Shown here: one piece after another, positions 44,014 through 53,821 of the stretch
Layout: every line of letters starts with the position of its first letter
Numbering within the stretch: the first letter of the stretch is position 1
DNA from: Bacillota bacterium
GTDB taxonomy: Bacteria; Bacillota; Clostridia; Christensenellales; CAG-138
Reading direction: 5' to 3'
DNA: 64,000 bases
Assembly (NCBI GenBank): GCA_016286445.1
Contig: JAEESS010000002.1
Coordinates: 1 to 64,000 of the forward strand
Notes under the pieces: model-generated
The model's input: the letters and a program-made list of their open reading frames with translations, nothing else
The model's database searches: none
Told to the model about the DNA's origin: nothing
Translations under genes and position numbers: made by a program

Positions 44014-45386
44014 TGCGTAAGGAATATCGAACCATTTCCGAGGTCGTCGGACCGCTGATGCTGGTCAAGGACGTCGAAGGCGTCAAGTATGACGAGCTGG
44101 TCGAGATCGAGCAGGCGGACGGCAATATCCGCCGCGGCCGTGTACTGGAGATCAACGGCGACAAAGCCATGGTGCAGCTGTTCGAGGGCTCGCAGGGACT
44201 GCGCATCTCCGACAGCAAGGCGCGGTTCTTGGGTCACTCCATCGAGCTCGACGTTGCGCCGGACATGCTCGGCCGTGTCTTCGACGGCATGGGCAAGCCG
44301 AAGGACGGCGGTCCCGCGCTGATCGCGGAAAAGCATCTGGACATCAACGGCACGGCAATGAATCCCGCCGCGCGCGACTATCCGTCCGAGTTCATTCAGA
44401 CTGGCATTTCCGCCATCGACGGTCTGAACACACTCGTCCGCGGACAGAAGCTGCCCGTGTTCTCCGGCAGCGGTCTGCCGCACGCAAACCTTGCGGCGCA
44501 GATCGCGCGTCAGGCAAAGGTCCTCGGAAGCGATGAGAAATTCGCAGTCGTGTTCGCCGCAGTCGGCATCACGTTCGAGGAAGCGGACTTCTTCATCAAC
44601 GACTTCCGCGAGACCGGTGCGATCGAGCGTACGGTCACGTTCATCAACCTGGCGAACGACCCGGCGATCGAGCGTATTTCCACGCCGCGTATGGCGATCA
44701 CAGCTGCCGAATACCTTGCGTATGATCTCGGCATGCAGGTGCTTGTCATCATTACGGACATCACGAACTATGCGGAAGCGCTGCGCGAGGTTTCCGCTGC
44801 GCGCAAAGAGGTCCCCGGACGCCGCGGCTATCCGGGCTATATGTATACCGACCTTGCGACGATGTACGAGCGCGCGGGACGTATCCGCGGCAACAAGGGC
44901 TCGATCACGATGATCCCGATCCTGTCGATGCCGGAGGACGACGTTACGCACCCGATCCCGGACCTCACCGGTTACATCACCGAGGGACAGATCATCCTTT
45001 CCCGCGAGCTGTACCGCAAGGGACTGACGCCGCCGATCAACGTGCTTCCGTCGCTGAGCCGTCTGAAAGACAAGGGCATCGGCAAGGGCAAAACGCGCGA
45101 AGACCATGCGGACACGATGAACCAGCTGTTCTCGGCGTATTCGCGCGGCAAGGACGCAAAGGAGCTTGCGGTCATCTTGGGCGATGCGGCGCTGTCCGAC
45201 ACGGATAAGCTCTATGCGAAGTTTGCCGACGAGTTCGAGACACGCTACGTTTCGCAGGGATATTATACGAACCGTTCGATCGAAGAAACGCTGAATCTCG
45301 GTTGGGAGCTTTTGAAGATCCTGCCGAAATCCGAACTCAAGCGTATCAAGGACGTCTATATCGAAAAATACTACAAGGAGGCGTAA
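44013..45386 (+). CDS. ntpB: V/A-type ATPase regulatory subunit B
   Basis: 457 residues, homologous to A but without a functional Walker A: the loop is F-S-G-S-G-L-P-H. It alternates with A in the head. The normal order A-B-D is kept. Confidence 0.99.
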   Translation: MRKEYRTISEVVGPLMLVKDVEGVKYDELVEIEQADGNIRRGRVLEINGDKAMVQLFEGSQGLRISDSKARFLGHSIELDVAPDMLGRVFDGMGKPKDGGPALIAEKHLDINGTAMNPAARDYPSEFIQTGISAIDGLNTLVRGQKLPVFSGSGLPHANLAAQIARQAKVLGSDEKFAVVFAAVGITFEEADFFINDFRETGAIERTVTFINLANDPAIERISTPRMAITAAEYLAYDLGMQVLVIITDITNYAEALREVSAARKEVPGRRGYPGYMYTDLATMYERAGRIRGNKGSITMIPILSMPEDDVTHPIPDLTGYITEGQIILSRELYRKGLTPPINVLPSLSRLKDKGIGKGKTREDHADTMNQLFSAYSRGKDAKELAVILGDAALSDTDKLYAKFADEFETRYVSQGYYTNRSIEETLNLGWELLKILPKSELKRIKDVYIEKYYKEA

Positions 45387-45389
45387 GCC

Positions 45390-46016
45390 GTGGCGCTGCA
45401 GTATAAGCCCACGCGAATGGAGTTATCGAACCTCAAAAAACGCAGGACGGTCGCCATTCGCGGACACAAAATGATGAAGGATAAGCGTGACGAGCTTGTG
45501 CGCCGCTTCATCGTTCTTGCGCGCAAAAACAAAGCGCTTCGCCTTGAAACGGAAAAAAAGCTCGGCGAGGCGATGCAGAATTTCGTGCTTGCCCGCGCCA
45601 TGATGAGCGGAAACGAGATCGAGGAAGCGCTGATGTATCCGGCGCGCGCGATCAAGGTCGATATGCAGAAGCAGAATATCCTTTCGATCCCTGTGCCGAA
45701 GCTGACGCTCGACACGGAGGACGGCTTCGTTTATCCCTACGGCTTCGCGACGACCGGCGCCGATCTCGACGGCGCGGTGCAGGCGCTTGCGGAGATCCTT
45801 CCGCTGATGCTGGAACTTGCGGAGGTCGAAAAGGCAACAAGCCGTTTGGCGGACGAGATCGAAAAGACCCGCCGCCGCGTCAACGCGCTCGAATACGTCA
45901 TGATCCCTCAGTTCGACGCTGCGATCCACGATATCCAGATGAAGCTCGAAGAGAACGAGCGCGGCAATACCTCGCGGCTGATGAAAACCAAGGAGATGCT
46001 TGCAAAGGAAGCTTAA
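45390..46016 (+). CDS. ntpD: V/A-type ATPase subunit D (central shaft)
   Basis: 208 residues; N- and C-terminal helices form the antiparallel coiled coil that turns inside the A3B3 head. The conserved C-terminal R-R-R-V-N-A-L-E-Y-V-M-I-P is present. It overlaps the QueG-like gene by one base (TAATG). Confidence 0.97.
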   Translation: MALQYKPTRMELSNLKKRRTVAIRGHKMMKDKRDELVRRFIVLARKNKALRLETEKKLGEAMQNFVLARAMMSGNEIEEALMYPARAIKVDMQKQNILSIPVPKLTLDTEDGFVYPYGFATTGADLDGAVQALAEILPLMLELAEVEKATSRLADEIEKTRRRVNALEYVMIPQFDAAIHDIQMKLEENERGNTSRLMKTKEMLAKEA

Positions 46017-46933
46017 TGGACATCCGTGCGCTTCTCGAAAACGCGGGCTTTGCGGAAGGATTTGTTCTTCCCGTCGCCCCCTATACGAACTGGACACGCC
46101 ATCGACAAGATGGCGTGTTTCATCCGAATACGGCGCCGCTGGCGGACGATCCGGGAGCGGTCTATCCGTGGGCGAACGCCGTGCTGATCTGCGTGTATCC
46201 GTATACGCCGTACGAGGACGAGACGCTCGTCGCGTCCTACTATCCGGCGAGCAACCGCGCCTATCATGCCATGAAGCGGCTCTTAGTAACACTGAACGAA
46301 AACAGCGTTCGCGCAGAACGTGCCGAAACGCCTTACAGGGAGCAGTTAGCCGCTTACGGCATCGGAGCCCGCATGGACAATCAGCTGCTGTATCTTGAAC
46401 CATACGGCACCTATTTCAATCTGCAGGGCGCAATGCTGGCACTGCCGGAGCCGGTCGCCTATACGCCGCCGCGGAAGCCCGAGGAGGTCTGCGATCACTG
46501 CGGATTATGCAAAACGGTCTGCTTCGGAGCGATCAAGGGGGATTATGCGTTCGACTGGACACGGTGCGTGCACACCTATATGGAGGGCGAACCGATCCCG
46601 CGGGACGCTATGGAATGGCTTCCGTCGCTTTTGGGCTGCATGCGATGTCAGACGGTCTGCCCGAAGAATCCGAAAACAACGGTCCCGATCCCAAACGAGA
46701 TCCGGGAAACGCTCGATCCGGTCGCGGTATTGCAGGGAAACCGAAAAGAAGCGGAACCGTTGATCGGCAAAAACCTTGCGGCACCGAAACGCCTTCTGCG
46801 GCAGGCGATCGTGCTTGCGGCAAACCGCGGAAGGGAGGATGCGCTTCTGCATCTGTTTCAGCTTCAAAAGACCGACGGCGCACGATTCAAAGAGGAATTG
46901 GATTATGCAATTTCCCTCTTGCAAAAAGAATAA
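46016..46933 (+). CDS. QueG-like 4Fe-4S double-cluster protein (epoxyqueuosine reductase family)
   Basis: 305 residues. Two ferredoxin-type clusters: C-D-H-C-G-L-C-K-T-V-C (about 158-168) and C-x(n)-C-M-R-C-Q-T-V-C-P-K further on, both as in QueG. It is shorter than typical QueG (about 350-380 residues) and the N-terminal cobalamin-binding part is only partly recognisable, so it may be a QueG relative with another job rather than the true tRNA enzyme. It is fused to the end of the ATPase operon by a TAATG overlap, an uncommon place for this family. Confidence 0.82.
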   Translation: MDIRALLENAGFAEGFVLPVAPYTNWTRHRQDGVFHPNTAPLADDPGAVYPWANAVLICVYPYTPYEDETLVASYYPASNRAYHAMKRLLVTLNENSVRAERAETPYREQLAAYGIGARMDNQLLYLEPYGTYFNLQGAMLALPEPVAYTPPRKPEEVCDHCGLCKTVCFGAIKGDYAFDWTRCVHTYMEGEPIPRDAMEWLPSLLGCMRCQTVCPKNPKTTVPIPNEIRETLDPVAVLQGNRKEAEPLIGKNLAAPKRLLRQAIVLAANRGREDALLHLFQLQKTDGARFKEELDYAISLLQKE

Positions 46934-46947
46934 GATGCGGTTATAAT
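46919..46947 (+). promoter_or_regulatory. Promoter of the SRP RNA gene
   Basis: TTGCAA, 17 bases and a perfect TATAAT, lying over the end of the QueG-like gene; the start of transcription should be near 46954. Confidence 0.9.
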
Positions 46948-46953
46948 AAGCAA

Positions 46954-47219
46954 TGCACTAAGCGGGGAGTTAGCGGTGCCCTGTACTCGCAATCCGCTAC
47001 AGCGAGGCCGAATCCCCGTCCCGAGGCCGGTTGTTGTGAGGTCGGTCTCAATACGGAATGTTGATGCGCGGGTCCCGTGCAATCGCACGCCGTGAACCGT
47101 GTCAGGTCCTGACGGAAGCAGCACTAAGCGGAATGTACGATGTGCCGCGGGGTCACCTGCGCGGAGTCACCGGTTGAGGGTCCACTCGGAGCAAGAGGTC
47201 GAAGGACGGGTGTGCAAGT
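46954..47219 (+). ncRNA. ffs: Signal recognition particle RNA, long Gram-positive type (scRNA)
   Basis: About 266 bases. The 5' and 3' ends pair (TGCAC with GTGCA), the Alu domain carries GGTGCCCTGTA and CCGCTACAGCGAGG-type loops, and domain IV has the Ffh-binding sequence GTCAGGTCCTGACGGAAGCAGCAC. This is the large Bacillus/Clostridium form rather than the 4.5S form of E. coli. It binds Ffh and guides exported proteins to the membrane. Ends are estimates from pairing and promoter position. Confidence 0.95.
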
Positions 47220-47230
47220 TTCATACATCG

Positions 47231-47257
47231 AAAAACCGGGCACACCGCTCGGTTTTT
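47231..47257 (+). terminator. Terminator of the SRP RNA gene
   Basis: AAAAACCG/CGGTTTTT stem around an 11-base loop, with T-run. Confidence 0.88.
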
Positions 47258-47281
47258 TCTGTTTCATAAGAAAGGGGCAGT

Positions 47282-47944
47282 ATGGAAGATTTCTCGGTAT
47301 TTGACATCATAGGACCGCGGATGACGGGTCCGTCGTCCAGCCATACGGCAGGCGCCGTTCGGATCGCATACATTGCGAGAAGACTGATCGGCACGGAAAT
47401 CGGCAGCGTGCATTTCACGCTCTACGGTTCGTTTGCCGAGACCGGACGCGGTCACGGCACCGACAAGGCGCTGATCGGCGGGATATTGGGCTTCATGCCC
47501 GACGACGAGCGTATCCGCCGCGCATATGAGCTTGCGAAGGAGCAGGGGGTACAGGTCGATTTTACCTATTCCGAGGAACCGGTCGATCACCCGAATACGG
47601 TCAAGATCGAGCTTCTTGACGTCAATGATCGCAAGATGGAGGTCGTCGGCCGTTCGGTCGGCGGCGGGAACATTCTGATCACCGAAATCAACGAGCAGGC
47701 GGTCGAACTGTCCGGCGAGTATCCGACGCTGATCGTAAGCCACAGGGACGAACCGGGCGTCATTGCCATTGTTTCGCAGGTGCTGGCACAGCTCAAGGTC
47801 AATATCGCATTCATGCGCGTCTTCCGTCACGGACGCGGCAGAGACGCCTATATGTGCATTGAGACCGACACGCCCGTCACCAGGGAGATGCAGACCATCA
47901 TCCGGCAGCTTTGCCCGGGCATCACCGAGATTTTTGCGGTTTAA
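47282..47944 (+). CDS. sdaAB: L-serine dehydratase, beta subunit
   Basis: 220 residues. The dehydratase beta domain (about 1-140) has the G-P-S-S-S-H-T-A-G-A-V motif, and an ACT domain (about 148-220) probably senses amino acids. Works with the alpha subunit encoded 12 bases downstream to turn serine into pyruvate and ammonia. GGGG ribosome site ahead of the ATG. Confidence 0.97.
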   Translation: MEDFSVFDIIGPRMTGPSSSHTAGAVRIAYIARRLIGTEIGSVHFTLYGSFAETGRGHGTDKALIGGILGFMPDDERIRRAYELAKEQGVQVDFTYSEEPVDHPNTVKIELLDVNDRKMEVVGRSVGGGNILITEINEQAVELSGEYPTLIVSHRDEPGVIAIVSQVLAQLKVNIAFMRVFRHGRGRDAYMCIETDTPVTREMQTIIRQLCPGITEIFAV

Positions 47945-47956
47945 GGAGGAACGCTT

Positions 47957-48862
47957 ATGCAGCTGATCGATGCTTTTGATACCGGCGCGGCGCTTTGCGA
48001 ATACTGCAGCGCGATGAACTGCACAATCGCGGAAGCCATGATCCGGCGCGAGGTTTCGCGCGGAGAGATGATGCGCGACGCGATCCTTGCGGAAATGCGC
48101 GAGAATCTGAACGTCATGCGCGAATCGGTCCGGATCGGTCTGGAGGAGCATGTGGAAACGGTTTCTCACCTTTCCGGCGGCGAAGCGATGCGGCTGTTCC
48201 GCTACGCCAAATACGATCCGTTCTCCGGCGGTAACACCTGCCGCGCGGCGGCGAGCGCAATGGCGGTCTGCGAGGTCAATTCTTCGATGGGACGTATCGT
48301 TGCGGCGCCGACCGCAGGCGCAAGCGGCATTCTGCCGGGCGTATTGATCGAATGCGGCATGGAACGCAATTGGACCGACGAGCAGCTCATCCAGGGACTG
48401 TTTACGGCGGGAGCAGTCGGCCTTCTGTTCGCACAAAATGCAACGATCTCCGGCGCGGACGGCGGCTGTCAGGCGGAGACCGGCGTTGCAAGCGCGATGG
48501 CGGCGGCAGCGATCGTTGAGCTTTCCGGCGGTACGCCGGAACAAGCGCTGGACGCGGCGGCAATGACGATCAAAAACATCATGGGGCTTGTCTGCGACCC
48601 GGTCGCGGGACTGGTCGAATGTCCGTGCATCAAGCGGAACGCGCTCGGAGCAGCCAACGCGCTTCTTTGCGCGGATATGGTGCTTTGCGGCATCACGAGC
48701 CTGATCCCCTTTGACGAGGTCGTTTCCGCCATGCTGCAGGTGGGCAGGGATATTCGCCGCGAATACCGCGAAACGGCGAAGGGCGGGCTTGCGGCGACGC
48801 CGACCGGCAAAGCCGTTGCCGAAAAGGTCAAACGCTTTCAGGCATATTCCGGCGAATTTTGA
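47957..48862 (+). CDS. sdaAA: L-serine dehydratase, alpha subunit (Fe-S)
   Basis: 301 residues. Carries the Cys ligands for the oxygen-sensitive 4Fe-4S cluster (G-A-D-G-G-C-Q-A-E-T-G and D-P-V-A-G-L-V-E-C-P-C). The two-subunit, PLP-independent form is typical of anaerobic Firmicutes. Good AAGGAGG site upstream. Confidence 0.98.
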   Translation: MQLIDAFDTGAALCEYCSAMNCTIAEAMIRREVSRGEMMRDAILAEMRENLNVMRESVRIGLEEHVETVSHLSGGEAMRLFRYAKYDPFSGGNTCRAAASAMAVCEVNSSMGRIVAAPTAGASGILPGVLIECGMERNWTDEQLIQGLFTAGAVGLLFAQNATISGADGGCQAETGVASAMAAAAIVELSGGTPEQALDAAAMTIKNIMGLVCDPVAGLVECPCIKRNALGAANALLCADMVLCGITSLIPFDEVVSAMLQVGRDIRREYRETAKGGLAATPTGKAVAEKVKRFQAYSGEF

Positions 48863-48942
48863 CGTGATGAAAAGATAGAGTATGCAACACAAATCATAGA
48901 ACGGAAATCAGAGCAACTCAGAATTACGCCGTTTTTACAAAC

Positions 48943-48979
48943 AACAGGAGAAAGCCGAAGCGTTCTCCTGTTATTTTTT
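48943..48979. terminator. Terminator after sdaAA
   Basis: AACAGGAGAA/TTCTCCTGTT stem with a ten-base loop and six T on the plus strand. It abuts the stop of the convergent membrane-protein gene. Confidence 0.88.
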
Positions 48980-49784
48980 AGCTGCGCACATATTTCCAAC
49001 CGCAGTATACGTTGATAAACTCCGTAAGATCATTCACATAATCGAGGTCGATATCATCAAAAAGTATGTATCCGATCTCATGCGCAACATCGTTGGTTAC
49101 GACCAAAATAGAACGCTTATAGAATTCCCATGTCTGATCGTCCGCATCATTTGGATAAAGAAAACGAAAATGATCGTCCCCGATCTCGACATAGGGCTCG
49201 AACTGCTGTTTGTCCGGATTATCATGATACCGATTGTCCATCAACTCCGTTCGGAAGCCGTACCGGCTTTCAAGCGCAGTTTTTGCGGCATGATACTCCG
49301 CATCACCATACTGACAGAGTAACGTATAGGATCTTGTATGAAAAATGACCCAAAAATCCAGGTATTCATGAAGAACGACTGATTTTGGCGATCCTAAATC
49401 TAACGGTACGGAGATCGCATCGGGAAGGATTTCTTCGACTGACGTCTCAAATTGACGTTGGGCATCCTTCGCAGTACTGCGATGATGCTCGCCGAGGGAC
49501 AGACAGAACAAGCCAAAAAAGAATAGAATGATCAAAAGGATCGCCCAGACCGTACACCGCCAGATCTTTGCGCCGACAGCGCGACAGGAGCGGAAAAGAA
49601 AGATCAGCCGCGTGATAATCAGCCCGAATAACAGTATCAGACAGAAGACGATGACCTTTTTTCGAATTGTAAGCGAATTCGGAATGCAAAGGAATACCAG
49701 AATCAGCGTAAAGGCAGGGCAACACCAAATCAGCAGATTCTCCGCCCATTTCGGCATATGTCGCTTGCCGCTGCAGCTTTCCAT
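48978..49784 (-). CDS. Membrane protein of unknown function
   Basis: 268 residues. Three hydrophobic helices at about 16-34, 41-62 and 78-98 are followed by a soluble, probably extracellular domain rich in aromatic and acidic residues, ending in C-G-W-K-Y-V-R-S. No known motif was recognised. It starts 10 bases after the end of the thymidylate-kinase-like gene on the same strand, with AAAGGA upstream, so the two may be co-transcribed, but no functional link is evident. Codon use is somewhat less GC-biased than that of neighbours. Confidence 0.75.
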   Translation of the reverse strand: MESCSGKRHMPKWAENLLIWCCPAFTLILVFLCIPNSLTIRKKVIVFCLILLFGLIITRLIFLFRSCRAVGAKIWRCTVWAILLIILFFFGLFCLSLGEHHRSTAKDAQRQFETSVEEILPDAISVPLDLGSPKSVVLHEYLDFWVIFHTRSYTLLCQYGDAEYHAAKTALESRYGFRTELMDNRYHDNPDKQQFEPYVEIGDDHFRFLYPNDADDQTWEFYKRSILVVTNDVAHEIGYILFDDIDLDYVNDLTEFINVYCGWKYVRS

Positions 49785-49794
49785 ATTGTTTCCT

Positions 49795-50463
49795 TTATAG
49801 TCCGAGTGCAGGAAGGACGACCGCTTCGATGCGCTTTGCGATCTCGTCGATTGGGAGCAGCTTGCCGTTCTCCGTGCAGAGGATCAGCTCGACGTTCGGA
49901 ATGCGCTGCGCATATTCCGCATACTTTTTGCGTGCGCGCGCCTGAATGGAATCGATGCTTTCATAAACGTCGCGCGCGTTGCCGATATACTCGCGGAATC
50001 CCTTTTTATCGACGTTTTCTGCCGCGCTCTCGGTATCCATATCGAGGACCAGATGCAGATCGGGCACCGGAATGCCGAAATGCCTGTGTTCAAGCTCCAG
50101 ACAGAAATCGAGGATGTCCGGCTTGTCAAGATCGATGTCGCGAATGCTCTGATAGACTGCATTAGAAAGCACATAGCGGTTTATGAGAAGCACGTCCGCA
50201 TCGGAATAATCAAGATGTTTGAACGCCTCGAAACGGTCCAGAGCGAACCACAGCGCCATGCTCTTGCCGTCCACGGTGTTCGCGGCGATCCCATCCTTGG
50301 CGGACAGATACCGACCGATCATTTCCCCGAAGAACGTATCGTACATGGGAAAGGAAATCTCCATGACCTTCAGTCCGCGGCGGCTCAGCGTTTCGGAAAG
50401 CTTCGCCATCTGTACGCTTTTGCCGGTCCCGTCAATGCCTTCAAATGCAATGATTTTTGTCAT
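49795..50463 (-). CDS. tmk: Thymidylate kinase-like P-loop kinase
   Basis: 222 residues from the ATG at 50463, with GGGAGG nine bases upstream. P-loop F-E-G-I-D-G-T-G-K-S is at residues 7-16, the D-R-F/Y motif near residue 75 and the L-I-N-R-Y-V-L-S-N-A region near 93. It phosphorylates dTMP to dTDP. The usual C-terminal half is slightly divergent (D-M-D-T-E-S-A-A-E-N in place of the standard E-x-x-x-x-R lid), so another deoxynucleotide is possible. Confidence 0.88.
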   Translation of the reverse strand: MTKIIAFEGIDGTGKSVQMAKLSETLSRRGLKVMEISFPMYDTFFGEMIGRYLSAKDGIAANTVDGKSMALWFALDRFEAFKHLDYSDADVLLINRYVLSNAVYQSIRDIDLDKPDILDFCLELEHRHFGIPVPDLHLVLDMDTESAAENVDKKGFREYIGNARDVYESIDSIQARARKKYAEYAQRIPNVELILCTENGKLLPIDEIAKRIEAVVLPALGL

Positions 50464-50520
50464 ACGCTTTCCTCCCATATACATGCATATTGATATCGAT
50501 CCGTACTGTTTTATAAATTG

Positions 50521-50549
50521 ATTATAGCATATCCGACAGCAAGGGGCAA
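50521..50549 (-). promoter_or_regulatory. Promoter of the thymidylate-kinase-like gene
   Basis: On the minus strand TTGCCC, 17 bases, TATAAT. Confidence 0.7.
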
Positions 50550-50690
50550 GATGATTCTGCCGGATCGAACCGAATTGCCGCATCCCTTGGCATAACGGAT
50601 CGAAACCGATCGGAACCGCACGACGGAATGCGCAGAGTCTCCGACACGGAATGCCGGACAAATACCGGTATGATCGGGTACAATCCCGGT

Positions 50691-52940
50691 ATGCGAAGGA
50701 GAAACGGAACAACTGCAAACAGGTCAGAGCCATGGGTCGGGACGATCGTCGTGATCTGCAGCTTTCTGTATGCGCTGCTGCTCTCCCGGATACGCATTCA
50801 CGGACTGCATACACCGCTGTCCATGGGACTGCTGCTCGGCTGTCAGCTTGCGGGATTTGAGCCGGCGGCGATCGTCGGAGGGATCATCCTCGGCGCGTTT
50901 GCGGAAGCAAAGCCCTACTGGCAGGGCGTTTCCGCCGCATTGCTGTATTGGGGGATCTCGCGCATTGTTCTGCTGATCCGAAAGAGATGCGGTACGGTGG
51001 TCCGTTTATTGATTTTTGTGCTGTGCATGCTTGCGACGCTGCCAATTTCTGCGATCTACGGAAAGGAAGAGCTCCTGTACGGCATGATCTCGCTGTCCGT
51101 TTCCGTGCTGTCCGCCATGGCTTTTCGCCGCATATTCCTGACCGTAAAGACGATCGACCGCGTCAGACTGCTCACCGATGCAGAGCAGATCGCAGCGATG
51201 CTCGGGATCGGCGCGGTCATTCTTGCCGTATCGGACGCTGTGTTTCTCGAATGGTCGCTCTCGGTTTCTCTGCTGGTATTATTGACGATGCTTGCTGTTT
51301 CGACACGCGGCATGGCAGGCGCGGCGGTGGGGACGCTTTGGGCGGTCCTTCTCACGCTGTACACAGGATCCGATCCTGTATTGATCGGGTGTATCGCGCT
51401 CGGCGCAGTGGGCGCGGCGGCCCTGCGCGATCAGGGAAAAGTGCTGATCGTCACGTCGTTTATGCTCTCCGGTCTTCTGTTTCGGTCGTTTACGGTTCGG
51501 GAAGCCGTTGCGATGAGCGTTCCGAATCTTTTGTGCGGCATATTGTTCTTTTTGCTGACGCCGAAGCGACTGCTTTCTTCCGTCAGATTCTGCATCGATC
51601 CACGCCTGCATACGGAACGCAGGGCGTCGGAATCCGTGCGGCGAACGGAACGCCGTGCGTCGCAGGAGCTGGAACGCATGGGAAAGCTGCTCGGCGGAAT
51701 TTCCGGCATGTTTCACCCGGCGCCGGAGGAGGATGACTCGGTCGCAAAATGGACGGTTCAAGGCGCGCTGGCGATCTGTCGGAACTGCGTGCTTCGGCGG
51801 CAGTGCTGGAAGGAACCGGATCTGATGGCAGACGCGGCAGTACAGCTTGCCAAGACAGCGGGGAAGGGCGATCGTGCCGTTCCGATCGAACCGATCGATG
51901 AAAACTGCAGGCGTTTTGCGGACCTTTGCGCATCGATTCTGCTTTCGTATCAGCAGGCGCAGAACCGGAACGCGGTCGGCAGACAGGCAAGGATGCAATC
52001 CGGCTTCGCCGAACGTCAGCTTTCGGGCGCAGGGGCGGCATTGTGTACCTATGCAAGAGAAATGCGCGAGCGGTCCCGCGACAAAGAACAGCGCATACAA
52101 AACATGGAAGACCGTCTTGCGGAGGCAGGATACGATGCGGAGACGCCGGACATCTATGAAACGGACGGTTCGGAAATGATTTCGGTCCGCATCCGCAGAC
52201 CGCTGCATACGCGTCATTCCGCTGTGCAGAGGACGATTGAGCAGGCGTGCGGCTATCCGCTTCGCTGTATCCGCGCCGCGCAGAACAAGGATTTCGTTTC
52301 GTTCCGGTTTGAGCGGGACGCCGAGCTTCATGCAACCGCGCAGGTAACGAAAACCGCCGCAGAGGATACGGTCAGCGGAGACGCGACCGGCGAATGCCGC
52401 ATTCCCGGCGGAAAGGTCTGCTTTGCACTCTCAGACGGGATGGGCAGCGGATCCCGTGCGCGAAGCGAGAGCGAGGCGGCGATCCGGCTGCTGTTCCGTC
52501 TGTATAACGCAGGCGTTGAACGGGACCTGGTCTATGAGAACGTCAATCGTATGCTCCTTGCGCAGAACGAATCGGAAATGTATGCAACGCTTGATGCACT
52601 GTCGATCGATCTGCATACCGGAGACGCCGAGCTTTTGAAATACGGCGCGCCGCCGAGCTTTCTGCTGCGTGACGGACAGATCAGCACGATCTCCGGAGAG
52701 GCGCTGCCCTGCGGGATCCTTGCGGAAGCAAAGCCCAGCGTAATCCGGCTGAAGCTGCAGCGCAACGACCGCATCGTTCTCTGCTCCGACGGCATTCAGG
52801 ATGTCCTGCCGGAGGGCGTGGAGGAAGCGATCCGTTCGATGGACAACTCCGGACAGAAGACCGGTGAAGCGCTGCTCAGAATTGCGGAGGCAAGAGGCGG
52901 ATCGGACGATATGACCGTCATGGTGATCCTTGTCGCATGA
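50691..52940 (+). CDS. spoIIE: Stage II sporulation protein E (SpoIIE), membrane PP2C phosphatase
   Basis: About 749 residues if started at ATG 50691; ATG 50628 and 50670 are also in frame, and none has a strong ribosome site. The N-terminal third contains ten or so membrane helices (about 20-310), a central region (about 320-540) follows, and the PP2C-type phosphatase (about 550-745) has L-S-D-G-M-G-S-G near residue 580 and L-C-S-D-G-I-Q-D near 695. It dephosphorylates SpoIIAA to free sigma-F in the forespore and helps polar division. It is coupled to spoIIGA by ATGA, which is not the usual location. Confidence 0.95.
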   Translation: MRRRNGTTANRSEPWVGTIVVICSFLYALLLSRIRIHGLHTPLSMGLLLGCQLAGFEPAAIVGGIILGAFAEAKPYWQGVSAALLYWGISRIVLLIRKRCGTVVRLLIFVLCMLATLPISAIYGKEELLYGMISLSVSVLSAMAFRRIFLTVKTIDRVRLLTDAEQIAAMLGIGAVILAVSDAVFLEWSLSVSLLVLLTMLAVSTRGMAGAAVGTLWAVLLTLYTGSDPVLIGCIALGAVGAAALRDQGKVLIVTSFMLSGLLFRSFTVREAVAMSVPNLLCGILFFLLTPKRLLSSVRFCIDPRLHTERRASESVRRTERRASQELERMGKLLGGISGMFHPAPEEDDSVAKWTVQGALAICRNCVLRRQCWKEPDLMADAAVQLAKTAGKGDRAVPIEPIDENCRRFADLCASILLSYQQAQNRNAVGRQARMQSGFAERQLSGAGAALCTYAREMRERSRDKEQRIQNMEDRLAEAGYDAETPDIYETDGSEMISVRIRRPLHTRHSAVQRTIEQACGYPLRCIRAAQNKDFVSFRFERDAELHATAQVTKTAAEDTVSGDATGECRIPGGKVCFALSDGMGSGSRARSESEAAIRLLFRLYNAGVERDLVYENVNRMLLAQNESEMYATLDALSIDLHTGDAELLKYGAPPSFLLRDGQISTISGEALPCGILAEAKPSVIRLKLQRNDRIVLCSDGIQDVLPEGVEEAIRSMDNSGQKTGEALLRIAEARGGSDDMTVMVILVA

Positions 52941-53821
52941 AGATTACGATCGAGCCGTTTCTTTTGGACAACACGCTGATGAACTGCTGCGTATACCTGC
53001 TTGCGGCGGCGTGGATGGGCGTTCGGATCCGGATGCTCCCGACAGTCGGCGTTTCGCTGCTCGGCGCGGTATATGCGTTGATTTCACTGTTCTGGGTTCC
53101 GCTGCTCCGGCATCCGTTTCTGAAAATCCCGAGCTTTCTGATCTTGTCGCTGCTGCTGTTCCGAAGAGCCGGCGCGTTCAGAGCGATCCCGTTTCTGTTC
53201 CTGTCGGCAGCGCTTGCAGGCGGTACGGCGATGCTGCTGACGATCCAGCTCGGAGGACGCGTGTATTCGGACGGAACCATGATCGGAACCGTGCCGGTTC
53301 GCGCCGCGCTGCTTTCCGCGTTTGCGGCGCTTTGCCTGCCGCGGACGATCCGAACGCTCACGGCAATGCGCAAGCGGCACGCGCTGCATACCGGGATCGC
53401 AGTCGAGCTTGCGTCGCATACCTATCGCCTGGATGCATTGATCGACAGCGGGAATCTGCTGAAAGAGCCGGTGACCGGACTTCCGGTCATCCTGATCGAT
53501 CCGCCGGTCGATCGACCGCAGATGCCGGTTCCGTTTACAAAGCTTTCGGGCAGCGGCGTCCTGTACGGAGAGCGGCCCCGATCGGTCGTGCTGACGGACT
53601 TCGGCAGTGCGGCGGTCGACTGCGTCTGCGTGCAGTCTCCGACGCCGATCGGAAAGGCGCAGGCAATTCTGCCGGAAAGCCTGTTACCGTATGATTGGAG
53701 GATAAGAAATGATCGCATGGCTATATCGTATCTGGGCTCGCCTGCTCGTGCGGCTGCGCATTGGCAGACGCGATATCTTATGGTACGTTCACGCAAGCGA
53801 AGGACTTCCGCCGCCGCTTGA
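52937..53821 (+). CDS. spoIIGA: Sigma-E processing peptidase SpoIIGA
   Basis: 294 residues. Five membrane helices (about 5-135) are followed by a cytoplasmic aspartic-protease domain with the catalytic A-L-I-D-S-G-N at about 168-174 (Asp170), the motif seen in B. subtilis SpoIIGA. It cuts the pro-sequence from pro-sigma-E after a signal from the forespore. Its last 38 codons overlap the start of sigE by 113 bases; the part past about residue 257 (R-I-R-N-D...) is Arg/Ser-rich and unlike the family, so the true functional end may be near there. Confidence 0.95.
   Translation: MKITIEPFLLDNTLMNCCVYLLAAAWMGVRIRMLPTVGVSLLGAVYALISLFWVPLLRHPFLKIPSFLILSLLLFRRAGAFRAIPFLFLSAALAGGTAMLLTIQLGGRVYSDGTMIGTVPVRAALLSAFAALCLPRTIRTLTAMRKRHALHTGIAVELASHTYRLDALIDSGNLLKEPVTGLPVILIDPPVDRPQMPVPFTKLSGSGVLYGERPRSVVLTDFGSAAVDCVCVQSPTPIGKAQAILPESLLPYDWRIRNDRMAISYLGSPARAAAHWQTRYLMVRSRKRRTSAAA

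Noticed and set aside
47264..48892. Long open frame antisense to both sdaA genes
   Set aside because: Covers two well-conserved genes and shows no domain.
50530..50690. Possible Spo0A boxes upstream of spoIIE
   Set aside because: Only partial matches (GATCGAA rather than TGTCGAA); not strong enough to list.
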